Notes: a model not told the origin generated them from the sequence alone. DNA of 64,000 bases from Ferruginibacter sp. (GCA_028288705.1 JAQBNH010000019.1:248001-312000); one strand, 5' to 3'. Positions 44,354 through 53,868 are shown, counted from the first letter of the stretch. A program made the numbers and translations.

Positions 44354-44378
44354 CCGTTCAACTATTTCGTTTATAAAA

Positions 44379-45590
44379 TTAAGCCACAGCTTTGTTCACC
44401 AATGCAGCAGCTTCACTTAACAGGATCGCGCTCTGAACTTTCAGTCCGCTTTCATCTATCAGTTTTTTCGCTACATCTGCATTCGTTCCCTGCAATCGTA
44501 CAATGATCGGGATCTCGATATTACCAATGCTCTGGTAAGCGTCGATTACACCTTGTGCAACACGATCACAACGTACGATACCACCAAAGATATTGATCAG
44601 GATGGCTTTCACTTTCGGATCTTTTAAGATAATCCTGAAACCAGCTTCCACGGTTTGCGCATTGGCAGTACCACCTACATCCAAAAAGTTAGCCGGCTCA
44701 CCGCCACTTAATTTGATCATATCCATTGTTGCCATTGCCAGGCCCGCACCATTCACCATGCAACCAACGTTACCGTCGAGTTTAACAAAGTTGAGGTTGA
44801 ATTTTCCTGCTTCAACTTCTGTCGGATCTTCTTCACTCACATCACGCAAAGCAGCAACATCAGGATGACGCATTAAGGCGTTGTCATCAATATTCATTTT
44901 ACAATCCACCGCAATGATCTTCTCGTCGCTGGTTTTAAACAACGGGTTGATCTCGAGCATACCGCAATCCAGGCCAACATAAGCATTGTATAAATTGGTA
45001 ACGAATTTCACGCAGTTCTTCATTGCTTCGCCGCTCAGGCCAAGGTTGAAGGCGATCTTACGTGCCTGGAATCCTTCCAGGTTTCCACCCGGGTGAACCC
45101 ATTCTTTAAATATTTTTTCCGGCGTATCATGAGCCACATCTTCAATATTCATCCCGCCTTCGGTACTATACATGATCACATTCTGACCTTTGGTACGATC
45201 CAGCAAAATAGAGAGGTAGAATTCTTTAACCGGGTTCGGACCTTCATAATATACGTCCTGTGCTACAAGGATCTTGTTTACCAGTTTACCGGCTTCGCCC
45301 GTTTGGATGGTCACCAGGGTGCCGCCCAATAAATTAGATGCGATCTTCACAACATCTTCCGCGCTTTTAGCAACAGCCACACCGCGCTGCTCTTTACCTA
45401 TAATGTTTCCTTTACCACGTCCGCCCGCATGGATCTGTGCTTTTACAACAGCGAACTTGCTGCCGTATTGCGTATGGATCTGGCGGTAAGCTTCTTCCGC
45501 TTCGCCCGGGGTATTACATGCGATCCCTTCCTGTACAGGAACGTTGTATTTTTTCAACAGCTCTTTAGCCTGGTATTCATGAAGATTCAT
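44379..45590 (-). CDS. sucC: Succinate-CoA ligase, ADP-forming, beta subunit
   Basis: 403 aa from the ATG at 45590 (MNLHEYQAKELL). The beta subunit binds nucleotide in its ATP-grasp domain and pairs with SucD, forming ATP or GTP from succinyl-CoA in the TCA cycle. Motifs are VVKAQIHAGGRGKG, INPLFKT, GAGLAMATMD, the phosphate loop GGTANAQTV and NIFGGIVRCDRVA. The sucD gene is not adjacent, unlike in E. coli. The gene has its own terminator; a weak -7 box (TATCTTCG) lies upstream. Confidence 0.96.
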   Translation of the reverse strand: MNLHEYQAKELLKKYNVPVQEGIACNTPGEAEEAYRQIHTQYGSKFAVVKAQIHAGGRGKGNIIGKEQRGVAVAKSAEDVVKIASNLLGGTLVTIQTGEAGKLVNKILVAQDVYYEGPNPVKEFYLSILLDRTKGQNVIMYSTEGGMNIEDVAHDTPEKIFKEWVHPGGNLEGFQARKIAFNLGLSGEAMKNCVKFVTNLYNAYVGLDCGMLEINPLFKTSDEKIIAVDCKMNIDDNALMRHPDVAALRDVSEEDPTEVEAGKFNLNFVKLDGNVGCMVNGAGLAMATMDMIKLSGGEPANFLDVGGTANAQTVEAGFRIILKDPKVKAILINIFGGIVRCDRVAQGVIDAYQSIGNIEIPIIVRLQGTNADVAKKLIDESGLKVQSAILLSEAAALVNKAVA

Positions 45591-45719
45591 ATCGTAAAAA
45601 ATTTTGGCGAAGATAACTAAAAATGGAATAGGGAAAACCACCGGGAAGCCCCTTATATATTGTTGAGAAGGGATATATCGTTTCCGCCTGCATTATCCCT
45701 TTCATCGGTATCTATTCCC

Positions 45720-45727
45720 TACATTTG
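45720..45727 (+). promoter_or_regulatory. Candidate -7 box (TACATTTG) of the PNP-porin unit
   Basis: Exact TAnnTTTG match 26 bases before the ATG of the purine nucleoside phosphorylase gene. Confidence 0.5.
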
Positions 45728-45753
45728 TAAGTTAAAAAATAATTCAGCGAGCT

Positions 45754-46566
45754 ATGATGCAGAAAATTACAGAAGCCACAGCCTTTATCAAAAATATCAT
45801 CGGCGAATCTCCATTGGTTGGGATCGTGCTGGGAAGTGGTTTAGGAAGTTTTACAAAAGAGATTAAGATAGAAAAAGAAATCGCGTACGGCGATATTCCG
45901 CATTTCCCCGTGAGTACGGTGGAAGGACATAGCGGCAAACTGATCTATGGAGAAATGGGCGGTAAAAAAGTAATTGCCATGGCCGGACGTTTTCATTACT
46001 ATGAAGGCTATACGCCACAGGAAGTTGTGTTCCCGATCCGCGTGATGAAATTCCTCGGCATCCAGACGTTACTTTTAAGCAATGCAGCAGGCGGCACCAA
46101 CAAGGATTTTAAAGTGGGTGACCTGATGATCATCACCGATCATATCAGCCAGTTCACACCAAACCCTTTGGTTGGAAAAAATGAAAAAGAACTGGGTACC
46201 CGTTTCCCGGATATGACAGAACCTTACCGCAAAGACCTGATTCAAAAAGCAAAAGCCATCGGCGTAAAAGCAGGATATGATTTAAAGCAGGGCGTGTACA
46301 TTGGCGTAACCGGACCAACGTTCGAAACAAAAGCAGAATACCGTATGGTGCACACTTTAGGTGCAGATGCAGTTGGCATGAGTACAGTGCAGGAAGTGAT
46401 CGCCGCGGTGCATATGGGCTTACCGGTGTTTGCGATAAGTGTGATCACCGACCTTGGTATTCGTGAAGATGAAAATGTGATCACGCATGAAGAAGTGTTG
46501 CAGGCAGCGAAAGAAGCAGAGCCAAAACTCACGCATATTTTTAAAGAACTTGTTGCACAGCTCTAA
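45754..46566 (+). CDS. punA: Purine-nucleoside phosphorylase, trimeric (PNP) type
   Basis: 270 aa (269 from the second ATG). It cleaves inosine or guanosine with phosphate. Motifs are GIVLGSGLGSF, the phosphate His in VEGHSGKL, AGRFHYYEG, NAAGGTNKDF, TGPTFETKAEYRM with the base-binding Glu, and VGMSTVQEV. This is the low-molecular-mass trimeric class and not the hexameric DeoD class. The putative porin starts three bases after its stop. Confidence 0.94.
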   Translation: MMQKITEATAFIKNIIGESPLVGIVLGSGLGSFTKEIKIEKEIAYGDIPHFPVSTVEGHSGKLIYGEMGGKKVIAMAGRFHYYEGYTPQEVVFPIRVMKFLGIQTLLLSNAAGGTNKDFKVGDLMIITDHISQFTPNPLVGKNEKELGTRFPDMTEPYRKDLIQKAKAIGVKAGYDLKQGVYIGVTGPTFETKAEYRMVHTLGADAVGMSTVQEVIAAVHMGLPVFAISVITDLGIREDENVITHEEVLQAAKEAEPKLTHIFKELVAQL

Positions 46567-46569
46567 TAC

Positions 46570-48570
46570 ATGAGAACCCTTATTTTTTTATTGCTGATTG
46601 TTGCAGGCTTTCCGGCTTTTTGCCAGGAGGAACCTGTGCGGACGATCCGTGGAAACAACCCCGCAGGAACGGTGCAGGGAGAACAGGCAAAAAAAGATAC
46701 CAATATGCTGGGGTTTGAGCATCGTAAAGACGACTCCTTAACGCTTACTTATCGTTACATTGATTCTACCAGTCGCCATACACTTGATTCTTCTGTAAAC
46801 GATTTCGACAACTATTATCCCGTACCCAGCAGCTATCTTTATTTGGGTAACAATGGTGCAGCGGCGAAGTCGCTCATTTTTAAACCCTATAGCAAACCCG
46901 GTTGGGATGCGGGTTTTCATGCATTTGATATCTATCGTTTTAAACTGGAGGACACGAAATTTTATAAAGCCAACAGACCTTTCTCCATGCTGGGTTATCA
47001 ACTCGCGTCCGGCAAAGAACAAATGATCAAAGCGGCGCATACGCAAAATCCGTCGCCCAATTTAAACGTCGGGTTTGATTACCGGCTGATCACGGCGCCC
47101 GGCTTTTTTGTCACGTCCAATAACAGTCATAACAGCTACCGCGTATTCAGTACTTACACCGGCAACAGGAAACGATACAATGGCAACCTGGTGCTTGTGG
47201 GCAATACAATCAAAGCTTCACAGAACGGGGGATTACAAAACGATTCATCGTTGCTGGATCCTAATAAGAAAGAGCGTTTCAGCGTTCCCGTTAATTTGGG
47301 GAATGCCGCACAATATGCACCAAATCCTTTCCAGGCTTCCGTAAAGACCGGCAATGTGTACAAAGACTTTACCTTCTTTTTACGGCAAAGTTACGACCTG
47401 GGCAAACGCGATTCGGTGGAGATCAATGATTCCACAACGGAATATTTGTTCTATCCAAAACTTCGTGTGCAGCACAGCTTTACTTTCAGCAACTACAATT
47501 ACAATTTTACAGATATCGCTGCTGATTCGCTCGTCTACGCCAACTGGTATCATGTTACGATCCCGGATTCCAATAAAACCTTTCTACGCAATGAAAAATG
47601 GTCGGTGATCAGTAACGATTTTTCCTTGATCCAGTTCCCGGATACGAAGAATGCCGCCCAGTTTTTTTTAGCAGGTGCAACCTTACAGAATATCAAGGGA
47701 ACCTTTACCAGCAGCACGAATAATTTTTATAACGTTATGCTGCATGGCGAATATCGTAACCGCACGCGCAACAAGCTTTGGGATATTTTGCTGAAAGGCG
47801 AATTCTATCTCAACGGGCTTAATGGCGGCGATTATGCAGCTTACGGAAGTTTATCGCGCTACCTGAATAAACAATTCGGTGATATCCGGTTGTTTTTTAA
47901 TAATAGCAACCGTACGCCTTCTTTTATTTATGACAACCGTTCTTCTTTTAACCTGGGCAGCAACAATAATTTCAACAAAGAAAATATCACATCATTTGGC
48001 GCAACCGCCAGCAACCCGTTTATACAATTAGGTTTTACCAATCACCTGCTAACGAACTATAGTTATTTTACAGATTACTATCATACCGCCCAATATGGTA
48101 AGATCATCAACATCCTGCAAGTATCTGCCTCTAAGAAAATCGCGATCGGTAAACGATGGAATTATTATATCGATGCTACGGCGCAGAAAACGGACGACAA
48201 TGCACCCGTAAAAGTTCCGCTCCTGTACACGCGCCAGCGGCTGGCTTTCGAAGGGCAATATTATAAAAATCTAAACCTGAGTGCAGGCCTGGAAGTACGC
48301 TATTTTACGCCTTATAAAATGGATAATTATTCACCGGTCGTGGGGCAGTTTATGCCACAGGACACGATGACGATCAAAAACCTGCCGGATGTAGCGGCAT
48401 TTGTCCATTTTCGTATTAAAGGTTTTACCGCTTATCTCCGTGCGGAAAATCTGAACACCGTCAGCTTTCGAAATGGTTTCGCTTTCGTGAATAATAATTT
48501 CGCCGCGCCGCATTATCCAACGCAGGGCATGGCGATCCGCTTCGGCATCCAGTGGTGGTTTATCAATTAG
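46570..48570 (+). CDS. Putative outer-membrane porin, Bacteroidota family
   Basis: 666 aa. The signal peptide is residues 1-18 (FLLLIVAGFPAFCQ). The mature protein has a polar start and then many alternating aromatic/polar strands (for example NYNFTDIAADSLVYANWYHVTI, RLFFNNSNRTPSFIYDNRS, LNLSAGLEVRYFTPYKM), ending in IRFGIQWWFIN as outer-membrane barrels do. It fits the family named putative porin in Bacteroidota genomes. The substrate is unknown; the 3-base gap from the PNP gene suggests co-transcription, which makes nucleoside uptake a weak hypothesis. Confidence 0.78.
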   Translation: MRTLIFLLLIVAGFPAFCQEEPVRTIRGNNPAGTVQGEQAKKDTNMLGFEHRKDDSLTLTYRYIDSTSRHTLDSSVNDFDNYYPVPSSYLYLGNNGAAAKSLIFKPYSKPGWDAGFHAFDIYRFKLEDTKFYKANRPFSMLGYQLASGKEQMIKAAHTQNPSPNLNVGFDYRLITAPGFFVTSNNSHNSYRVFSTYTGNRKRYNGNLVLVGNTIKASQNGGLQNDSSLLDPNKKERFSVPVNLGNAAQYAPNPFQASVKTGNVYKDFTFFLRQSYDLGKRDSVEINDSTTEYLFYPKLRVQHSFTFSNYNYNFTDIAADSLVYANWYHVTIPDSNKTFLRNEKWSVISNDFSLIQFPDTKNAAQFFLAGATLQNIKGTFTSSTNNFYNVMLHGEYRNRTRNKLWDILLKGEFYLNGLNGGDYAAYGSLSRYLNKQFGDIRLFFNNSNRTPSFIYDNRSSFNLGSNNNFNKENITSFGATASNPFIQLGFTNHLLTNYSYFTDYYHTAQYGKIINILQVSASKKIAIGKRWNYYIDATAQKTDDNAPVKVPLLYTRQRLAFEGQYYKNLNLSAGLEVRYFTPYKMDNYSPVVGQFMPQDTMTIKNLPDVAAFVHFRIKGFTAYLRAENLNTVSFRNGFAFVNNNFAAPHYPTQGMAIRFGIQWWFIN

Positions 48571-48965
48571 TCTTTGCGGAACGCAGATTAAAAAGGAACG
48601 AAGTTCTAAGGGATTTTATGGATGTAGTGCTGATTGTGTACTCCGTGTGGCCTTAACTTATCTGTGAGACACTGTATCAAACCCGGTGGCACTCTGTGTT
48701 TAAATTTCGTTCGTGGCAAAAAAACTCTGCGAAACTCCTTATTTCACTCTGCTGCCATCTGTGGTTTCCGGAAGCGATTGAGCCTCAGCGGGATTCGCGA
48801 AGTAATTCCCTTCTTTTCTCAGTAATTCCTTTCTATGCTCTTTTTTTATCTTTCTTTGGCTTTCTTTCTTCTTTTTTCTTTCCTGTTAGCTTCAGTTCAT
48901 GCCTGGACTTTTCCGGGATGGTATATTTGTGGAGTGAAAAACAAGTATGTTTTTAAAGCACTTTG

Positions 48966-49058
48966 TTTTACTCTTATTCGACTCTTGTTTTACTCTCCTT
49001 CGAGAGACGTTCGAACGCTGTCGAACAAGACTCGAACAAGACCCAAACAAGAGTAAAA
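48966..49058. repeat. Imperfect inverted repeat with arms of about 30 bp
   Basis: The left arm starting TTTTACTCTTATTCGACTC (48966-48995) and the right arm (49029-49058) are imperfect reverse complements. Inner short palindromes lie between them (TCTCCTTCGAGAGA and CGTTCGAACG). The transcript could fold into a long cruciform-like stem. Confidence 0.7.
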
Positions 49059-49162
49059 GAAAAGGCGGCTCTTTGGCGCCCGGAACGGGGATATTTCTTT
49101 TTGTAATGATGGCTCAGCGAATGGCTGAGAAAATCCATCACTTGCTGGACTGCCGCAATGAA

Positions 49163-49204
49163 TTCTTCAGCGCAACTGTAGTCGGCGGAGTTTGCGCTGA
49201 AGAA
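49163..49204. repeat. 13-bp perfect inverted repeat, 16-base spacer
   Basis: TTCTTCAGCGCAA at 49163-49175 and TTGCGCTGAAGAA at 49192-49204. No T run follows, so it is not a normal terminator. Confidence 0.8.
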
Positions 49205-49333
49205 CATTACAAACAAGTTTGTGTAAGAGGCAACGACTTACTGAGTTGTTTATCATAGCCGGTTGCAAATATTTGGCGGCGTTGGCGCAATGAGTTATTT
49301 TCAATAAGAAACGCAAACTGCATCCGCACTTTC

Positions 49334-49918
49334 ATGAAGTTCCTTCCGATTTTTATTGCCTTAGTCTTCCTGGCTGATCAGGTGATTGCTCAAAAGCAAA
49401 TTTCTTGCCTGTACACGGCGGTTAGCAAACATGAAATTAATGGCTGTAAGAAAGTTCCTTATCTCGTTGCAAATCCGCAGATAACAAAGCAAAAGGGCAA
49501 GTTGACCATTCCCATGCCTGGCAGAGCAGCGCAAATTTTAAAGGATGACCACTCTGATGAATACTTTCACGAATTTGAATACCTCGGCGACCTGAGATCG
49601 ACCATGCTGTCATTGGTGAAACGGACAGACTATCACCATGAAACGTTTTACCTGATCAATCGTGCCAGCGGCAGGATCGATACGTTAATCGGCCTTCCTG
49701 TGTTTGCAGGAAATTTGCGGGACTTTGCTTGTATCAATAATCCGGGAACAGATGAAAAGCAACAAATTCAAACGGGCACAATAAAAAACGGATCAGTGGC
49801 ACAGGTCAATTTCATCAAACCTTTGTCCGGGATATTTATTACGGGAATCGCCTGCGTAACAAAAAACAGTCTGTTAATCACTGGCGACAAAGATGATTAC
49901 TGGAAAATTAATTTTTAA
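49334..49918 (+). CDS. Secreted protein of unknown function
   Basis: 194 aa. A signal peptide occupies residues 1-19 (FLPIFIALVFLADQVIAQ). The mature part has an N-terminal Cys pair (ISCLYTAVSKHEINGCKKVPY) and later Cys in DFACINNPG and ITGIACVTKN, with beta-strand patterning in YHHETFYLINRASGRIDTLIGLP. No family recognised. It starts the accessory run after the repeat-rich gap and has no neighbour in a tight operon. Confidence 0.6.
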   Translation: MKFLPIFIALVFLADQVIAQKQISCLYTAVSKHEINGCKKVPYLVANPQITKQKGKLTIPMPGRAAQILKDDHSDEYFHEFEYLGDLRSTMLSLVKRTDYHHETFYLINRASGRIDTLIGLPVFAGNLRDFACINNPGTDEKQQIQTGTIKNGSVAQVNFIKPLSGIFITGIACVTKNSLLITGDKDDYWKINF

Positions 49919-50030
49919 GCTGCCGATGAAAGGCGGTCATTGATTTCACTGGCTAATTTAGCTTCGCTGCCGGAAGCTGAATATTCGTTCAATCCCCGGC
50001 GGCCTTAATTTGTACTTAGATAATCAAACC

Positions 50031-50693
50031 ATGTTTCAGCTTATCAAAGGAGCCTGTAAAATAACCGGGGTATTTTCTGCGGTAGTTATTTTGACCATAT
50101 TCCACCTCGGTTCCTGCCGCGCTCAAAAAGAAAAAGCAATCGATACCCAATTTCAAGTGCTCTTACCGGGTACGGCACAGCCGCACAACCCTGATACCAG
50201 CTTTGAATTTCTAAAAGGCTTAAGTCGAAAATTCAACCTGCCAAAACTTGACACAGGAGTTGCAGGCATTACTCTTCGGCTATGGATCAGCAGCCCGATT
50301 ATTCCCCACACATTAGTGACGGTAATAATTGGGGATACATCTGTAACAGCTCAAAAATTTGACTATTATATTGAAGGTAACGGAGTTGCTCACTTTCAGC
50401 CATCGGCAGGCCGTTATGGAGCTGATTCGCTTCAGTTACTGGTGAACAAATTGAATGCTGTTGATTTTCCTTCCATGATTTCACAATCTGACATTGAAAA
50501 CTTTAATGATAATATAGCGGACGGAGCTAAGTACTACTTAGAAGTCTCGACGCCTGAGTACTACAAATTACTCATTTATCATTGCCCGGAATATTTTGCA
50601 AAGCGTGAACCTAATAACAAAAAGTTCCTTGACCTGATATTAATGCTTGACAGGCATCTACATTTTTATTCACCGCTATGTCCACCAGATTGA
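50031..50693 (+). CDS. Putative lipoprotein of unknown function
   Basis: 220 aa from the ATG at 50031. The N-terminus has a hydrophobic helix ending in the lipobox LGSC with Cys29, so it should be lipid-anchored in the periplasm or outer membrane. The mature region has no motif I know; it contains FLKGLSRKFNLPKLDTG and a C-terminal ending YSPLCPPD. It lies 112 bases after the previous secreted protein and in the same direction. Confidence 0.6.
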   Translation: MFQLIKGACKITGVFSAVVILTIFHLGSCRAQKEKAIDTQFQVLLPGTAQPHNPDTSFEFLKGLSRKFNLPKLDTGVAGITLRLWISSPIIPHTLVTVIIGDTSVTAQKFDYYIEGNGVAHFQPSAGRYGADSLQLLVNKLNAVDFPSMISQSDIENFNDNIADGAKYYLEVSTPEYYKLLIYHCPEYFAKREPNNKKFLDLILMLDRHLHFYSPLCPPD

Positions 50694-50828
50694 TCAACAC
50701 TGCAACTAGGGGATAATTTGCGATATGCAGACTGCTGGTAGTCGCTTTTGGATACGCCGGGAGTAACTCAAATTTGCGGGAATACTTTTCAAAAGATTAT
50801 TAGTTTAGCAGCTCAAACCCTGGCTGAT

Positions 50829-51380
50829 ATGAAAACAAATATCATTGCTTCATTCTTTCATAACATCTATCGGATTTTTGTACCTGCAAGAATTGAGCAG
50901 TTTGCTCAGCCGATAGCAACCGCTTCTGCTGCTCCGCCTACAGAGAACGCAAAAGAGTCGCTGCAACTGATTGAAAAAAGGAATCGCGAGCAGCCGCGTG
51001 CACAAAACAGGTTCCTGCTTAGCCAGGCCAACGGGCAGGAAAACCTCCGCCTGGCAACAGCGTTCGCAACTAAACAACAACAGCCACTGTATCGTGTCGA
51101 TCTGTCAAAACTTGTTAGTAAATACATTGGCGAAACGGAAAAGAACCTGTCCATGTTATTCAACGCTGCCGAAGCTAAAAACTGGATCCTGTTCTTTGAT
51201 GAAGCCGATGCCATTTTTGGTAAACGCACGAACGTGCGCGATGCCCACGATAAATACCCCAACCAGGAGGTTGCTTACCTGTTGCAACGCATCGAAGAAT
51301 ACAACGGCACGGTCTTTATCAATTGCATTAGTGAAGATTGCCGCCGGCGTGCGCTTGCAGGTTTTGTAAGCATTGATTAG
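50829..51380 (+). pseudogene. Decayed AAA+ ATPase fragment lacking the P-loop
   Basis: 183 aa from the ATG at 50829. From residue 86 to 159 it closely follows the AAA+ ATPases found with contractile-injection-type systems: LYRVDLSKLVSKYIGETEKNL, Walker B ILFFDEADAIF (Asp124-Glu125), then GKRTNVRDAHDKYPNQEVAYLLQRIEEY. The expected Walker A (GPPGTGKT) is replaced by residues about 62-76 reading LLSQANGQENLRLA, with no Gly-Lys-Thr. The sensor regions after 160 are scrambled and cut short. It cannot bind ATP in the normal way, so it is a pseudogene or a repurposed relic. No tail or sheath genes are nearby. Confidence 0.7.
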
Positions 51381-51438
51381 CAAAAATTTTGTCGGCTCAG
51401 CTTTTCTTAAATGGCATGAATGAAATATATTTAGACTC

Positions 51439-51798
51439 ATGAAGAATGCAAAAATATTCCAGACTGCCTTTGCCAGTGTGTACCCGCATTACGTAACAAA
51501 GGTTGAAAAAAAAGGGCGTACGATCGCAGAGCTGCACGAAGTAATCTTCTGGCTCACCGGTTATAATGAAAAATGTTTTCAGAAATTATTAGCTGATCGA
51601 ACCGACTTCGAAACCTTCTTCGCAAAAGCACCTGCCATGAATCCAAACGTGACTAAAATCACCGGGCTGATCTGTGGTTATCGTGTAGAAGAAATTGAAG
51701 ATCCACTGATGCAAAAGATCCGCTACCTGGACAAACTTGTAGATGAACTGGCGAAAGGAAAGGCGATGGAAAAAGTGTTGCGGAAACAGGCACTGTAA
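51439..51798 (+). CDS. DUF2200 family protein
   Basis: 119 aa. The family pattern is clear: [51 protein letters not shown] and [34 protein letters not shown]. It is a small cytoplasmic protein, widely but patchily distributed, with no known function. The patchy spread and accessory neighbourhood suggest transfer, which I infer only. Confidence 0.88.
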   Translation: MKNAKIFQTAFASVYPHYVTKVEKKGRTIAELHEVIFWLTGYNEKCFQKLLADRTDFETFFAKAPAMNPNVTKITGLICGYRVEEIEDPLMQKIRYLDKLVDELAKGKAMEKVLRKQAL

Positions 51799-51816
51799 AT
51801 CTAATTCCTTACTCAT

Positions 51817-52146
51817 ATGGGCACCTATCTTTTTTCAAAAGACATCAATGCAAAGGTTGACAAAAGAATTATGCCATCCGCATTTGAAGATCTCACCATC
51901 GCGCTGCGCAAATATGTGGACATTAATGGCAGAACGATCGATGAAGTGATCCAGCGGCTGGAAGAGGTTTCAGAAGACTGGCAGGATAGGGAAGGGGCCG
52001 TAATGCGGCATATAAAATACACAAGAGGTACGGTAAAATTAACAGAAGAATCAGAAGAAGTTATTGCAGAAGCGCGCTTTATTTCATTCCTGCTTTACCA
52101 GGCGAAAGAACTTAAAGCATGGGCGGAAGAAAAGCCGGAATCATAG
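51817..52146 (+). CDS. Small hypothetical helical protein
   Basis: 109 aa, soluble, largely helical and charged: FEDLTIALRKYVDINGRTIDEVIQRLEEVSEDWQDREG and EVIAEARFISFLLYQAKELKAW. It follows the DUF2200 gene by 18 bases. I do not recognise a family. Confidence 0.5.
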   Translation: MGTYLFSKDINAKVDKRIMPSAFEDLTIALRKYVDINGRTIDEVIQRLEEVSEDWQDREGAVMRHIKYTRGTVKLTEESEEVIAEARFISFLLYQAKELKAWAEEKPES

Positions 52147-52521
52147 GCCTGTGCTGATAAATGCATCAGACCCTTCGACCCATGACCATTCGCTTCAACC
52201 CACGATCCCTCTCACTTTCTCATTCATCCAACCCAGAACCAACGAGTTATTAAACAGGGAAAATAATCAAAAAATTGGTAGGTTAAATGAGTAGGTTTAT
52301 TGGATGAAAGCATACGGGACGATCTTGCTTTTTTTATCCAGGTAAAAAGTAAAACCATTCGCTAAAAGAAAGCTTAAGAGCGTAGGGGGAAAATAAAAAT
52401 AAGAAAGACAATTTACCCGATGGATTGCTATACGGTCGTCTGGTAGAAAACCGAAGTTTTCGAAAGTTACCTATAAAAAAAAGCTGGTTTACATCTGCCG
52501 TTAAATGACCTACATTACAAA
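52147..52521. other. Intergenic stretch, nothing recognised
   Basis: About 375 A/T-rich bases. Possible frames are short and unsupported. No clear hairpin-plus-T-run terminator, tRNA or two-part promoter was found. Confidence 0.5.
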
Positions 52522-53868
52522 GTGAAGAAAAGCGTAAACCTTCCTGCCGTTTTAATCGCGATATTTCTTTTTATCGCCTTATTGTATTTCCCGGTTTTCC
52601 AGGAGATGCAGGTCCGGCGCGCATTTGCCTTGCTGGTATTGGTGGCGGTCTTATGGATGACGGAGGCTTTGCCATTACCCCTGACCAGCCTGATCATCCC
52701 GGTAGCAGCGATCCTCATGCATATCGCAACACCGGCAGAGGCATTCCGTGAATTTGCCAATCCCATTATCTTTCTTTTCATGGGTGGCTTTGTACTCGCG
52801 GGTGCATTGTCCCGCCACAGCCTGGATAAAATGCTGGCGCAAAAACTCATCCGCATGGCCCGCGGAAATTTTTACTGGTCGGCGGTTCTGCTGATGCTCT
52901 CTACATCAATGATCGCTTGCTGGGTCAGCAATACTTCTTCCACTGCCATGATGATTCCTTTAGGCCTGGGAATGCTGGCGCTGGTAGATAAAAAAGCGGT
53001 CACGCCCGAATCCAAATTCCTCATGCTTGGGATTGCCTATTCTGCAAATATCGGTGGCATCATCACGATGATATCCACGCCGCCGAATGCTATCGGAGCG
53101 CAAATATTAGGCATCTCTTTTCTAACCTGGATGAAATACAGCATCCCCGTTTTTCTAACCTGCTTCCCGTTGATGATCATCATCCTGACGCTGTACTTCA
53201 AGCCGGATAAAAAGATGCGGATAGAAGATATGAAAGTGAATGTTGACGCAGCCACACCGACAAAAACCCTCATCGCTATATTCGCGATAACCGTTATTTT
53301 ATGGATCGCAGACGGCTTCATTGCACCAATGCTAAATATCAGTTCAGGCTTCAATTCGCTGGTGGCCATTCTTGCCATCTTGCTGTTGTTTATCAGCAAG
53401 GTGCTTACCTGGGAGGAGATCATTAAAAGCATTCGTTGGGAAATATTGTTGTTATTCGGCGGAGGCCTTACGCTGGGAATGCTCATCGATCAAACCGGGC
53501 TTGGTAAATTGCTGATCCAGGAAATAGCCAGCCTTGGTACTGCTGTTCCGCTGTTTATATTTTTATGGATCGTCGTGGCATTTAGTATTGTTCTCACAGA
53601 ATTCATGAGCAATACCGCAAGCGCTGCGATGATTTTACCACTGCTCTTCAGCCTGGCGAATCAATTACATATCAACCCGGTGATCCTCGTGCTTCCTGCT
53701 ACGATTGCGGCTTCCTTCGGTTTTATGTTACCCGCAGGAACGCCACCCAACGCGATGGTTTTCTCGTCGGGGTTCGTCCCCCAGCGCGATATGATCAAAG
53801 TTGGGTTTATGTTGAACCTCTTCTTTTCACTTATCCTGACCAGTTTTTTCTACCTCGTGTTTTCCTGA
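52522..53868 (+). CDS. DASS family (SLC13-type) anion:sodium symporter
   Basis: 448 aa from a GTG at 52522. About 11 membrane helices. Both half-repeats carry the SNT sodium/substrate motif: CWVSNTSSTAMMIPLG and EFMSNTASAAMILPL, each followed further on by a Pro-rich clamp (STPPNAIG and GTPPNAMV). The family imports dicarboxylates, sulfate or phosphate with Na+. Dicarboxylate uptake is the most common case. It is monocistronic. Confidence 0.92.
   Translation: MKKSVNLPAVLIAIFLFIALLYFPVFQEMQVRRAFALLVLVAVLWMTEALPLPLTSLIIPVAAILMHIATPAEAFREFANPIIFLFMGGFVLAGALSRHSLDKMLAQKLIRMARGNFYWSAVLLMLSTSMIACWVSNTSSTAMMIPLGLGMLALVDKKAVTPESKFLMLGIAYSANIGGIITMISTPPNAIGAQILGISFLTWMKYSIPVFLTCFPLMIIILTLYFKPDKKMRIEDMKVNVDAATPTKTLIAIFAITVILWIADGFIAPMLNISSGFNSLVAILAILLLFISKVLTWEEIIKSIRWEILLLFGGGLTLGMLIDQTGLGKLLIQEIASLGTAVPLFIFLWIVVAFSIVLTEFMSNTASAAMILPLLFSLANQLHINPVILVLPATIAASFGFMLPAGTPPNAMVFSSGFVPQRDMIKVGFMLNLFFSLILTSFFYLVFS

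Larger units (their letters stand above)
48571..49333. other. Long non-coding stretch rich in repeats and hairpins
   Basis: About 760 bases with no credible gene; the frames here are short and repeat-based. It holds a set of degenerate CTCTGTG-type words at 48641-48763, a large imperfect inverted repeat at 48966-49058, a small hairpin at 49113-49129 and a 13-bp perfect inverted repeat at 49163-49204. It separates the core block from a run of small accessory genes. Confidence 0.7.

Noticed and set aside
44197..44361. Long N-terminal extension of the TlpA-like protein through the tandem repeats
   Set aside because: It would begin inside or after the sucC terminator, removes the signal peptide from the N-terminus, and lies upstream of a perfect -7 box.
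49163..49204. Rho-independent terminator
   Set aside because: Good stem but a 16-base loop and no T run on either side.
48571..49258. Several open frames of 60-100 codons in the repeat-rich gap
   Set aside because: They overlap one another, are built from the repeats and low-complexity Ser/Phe/Leu runs, and have no recognisable domain or start signal.
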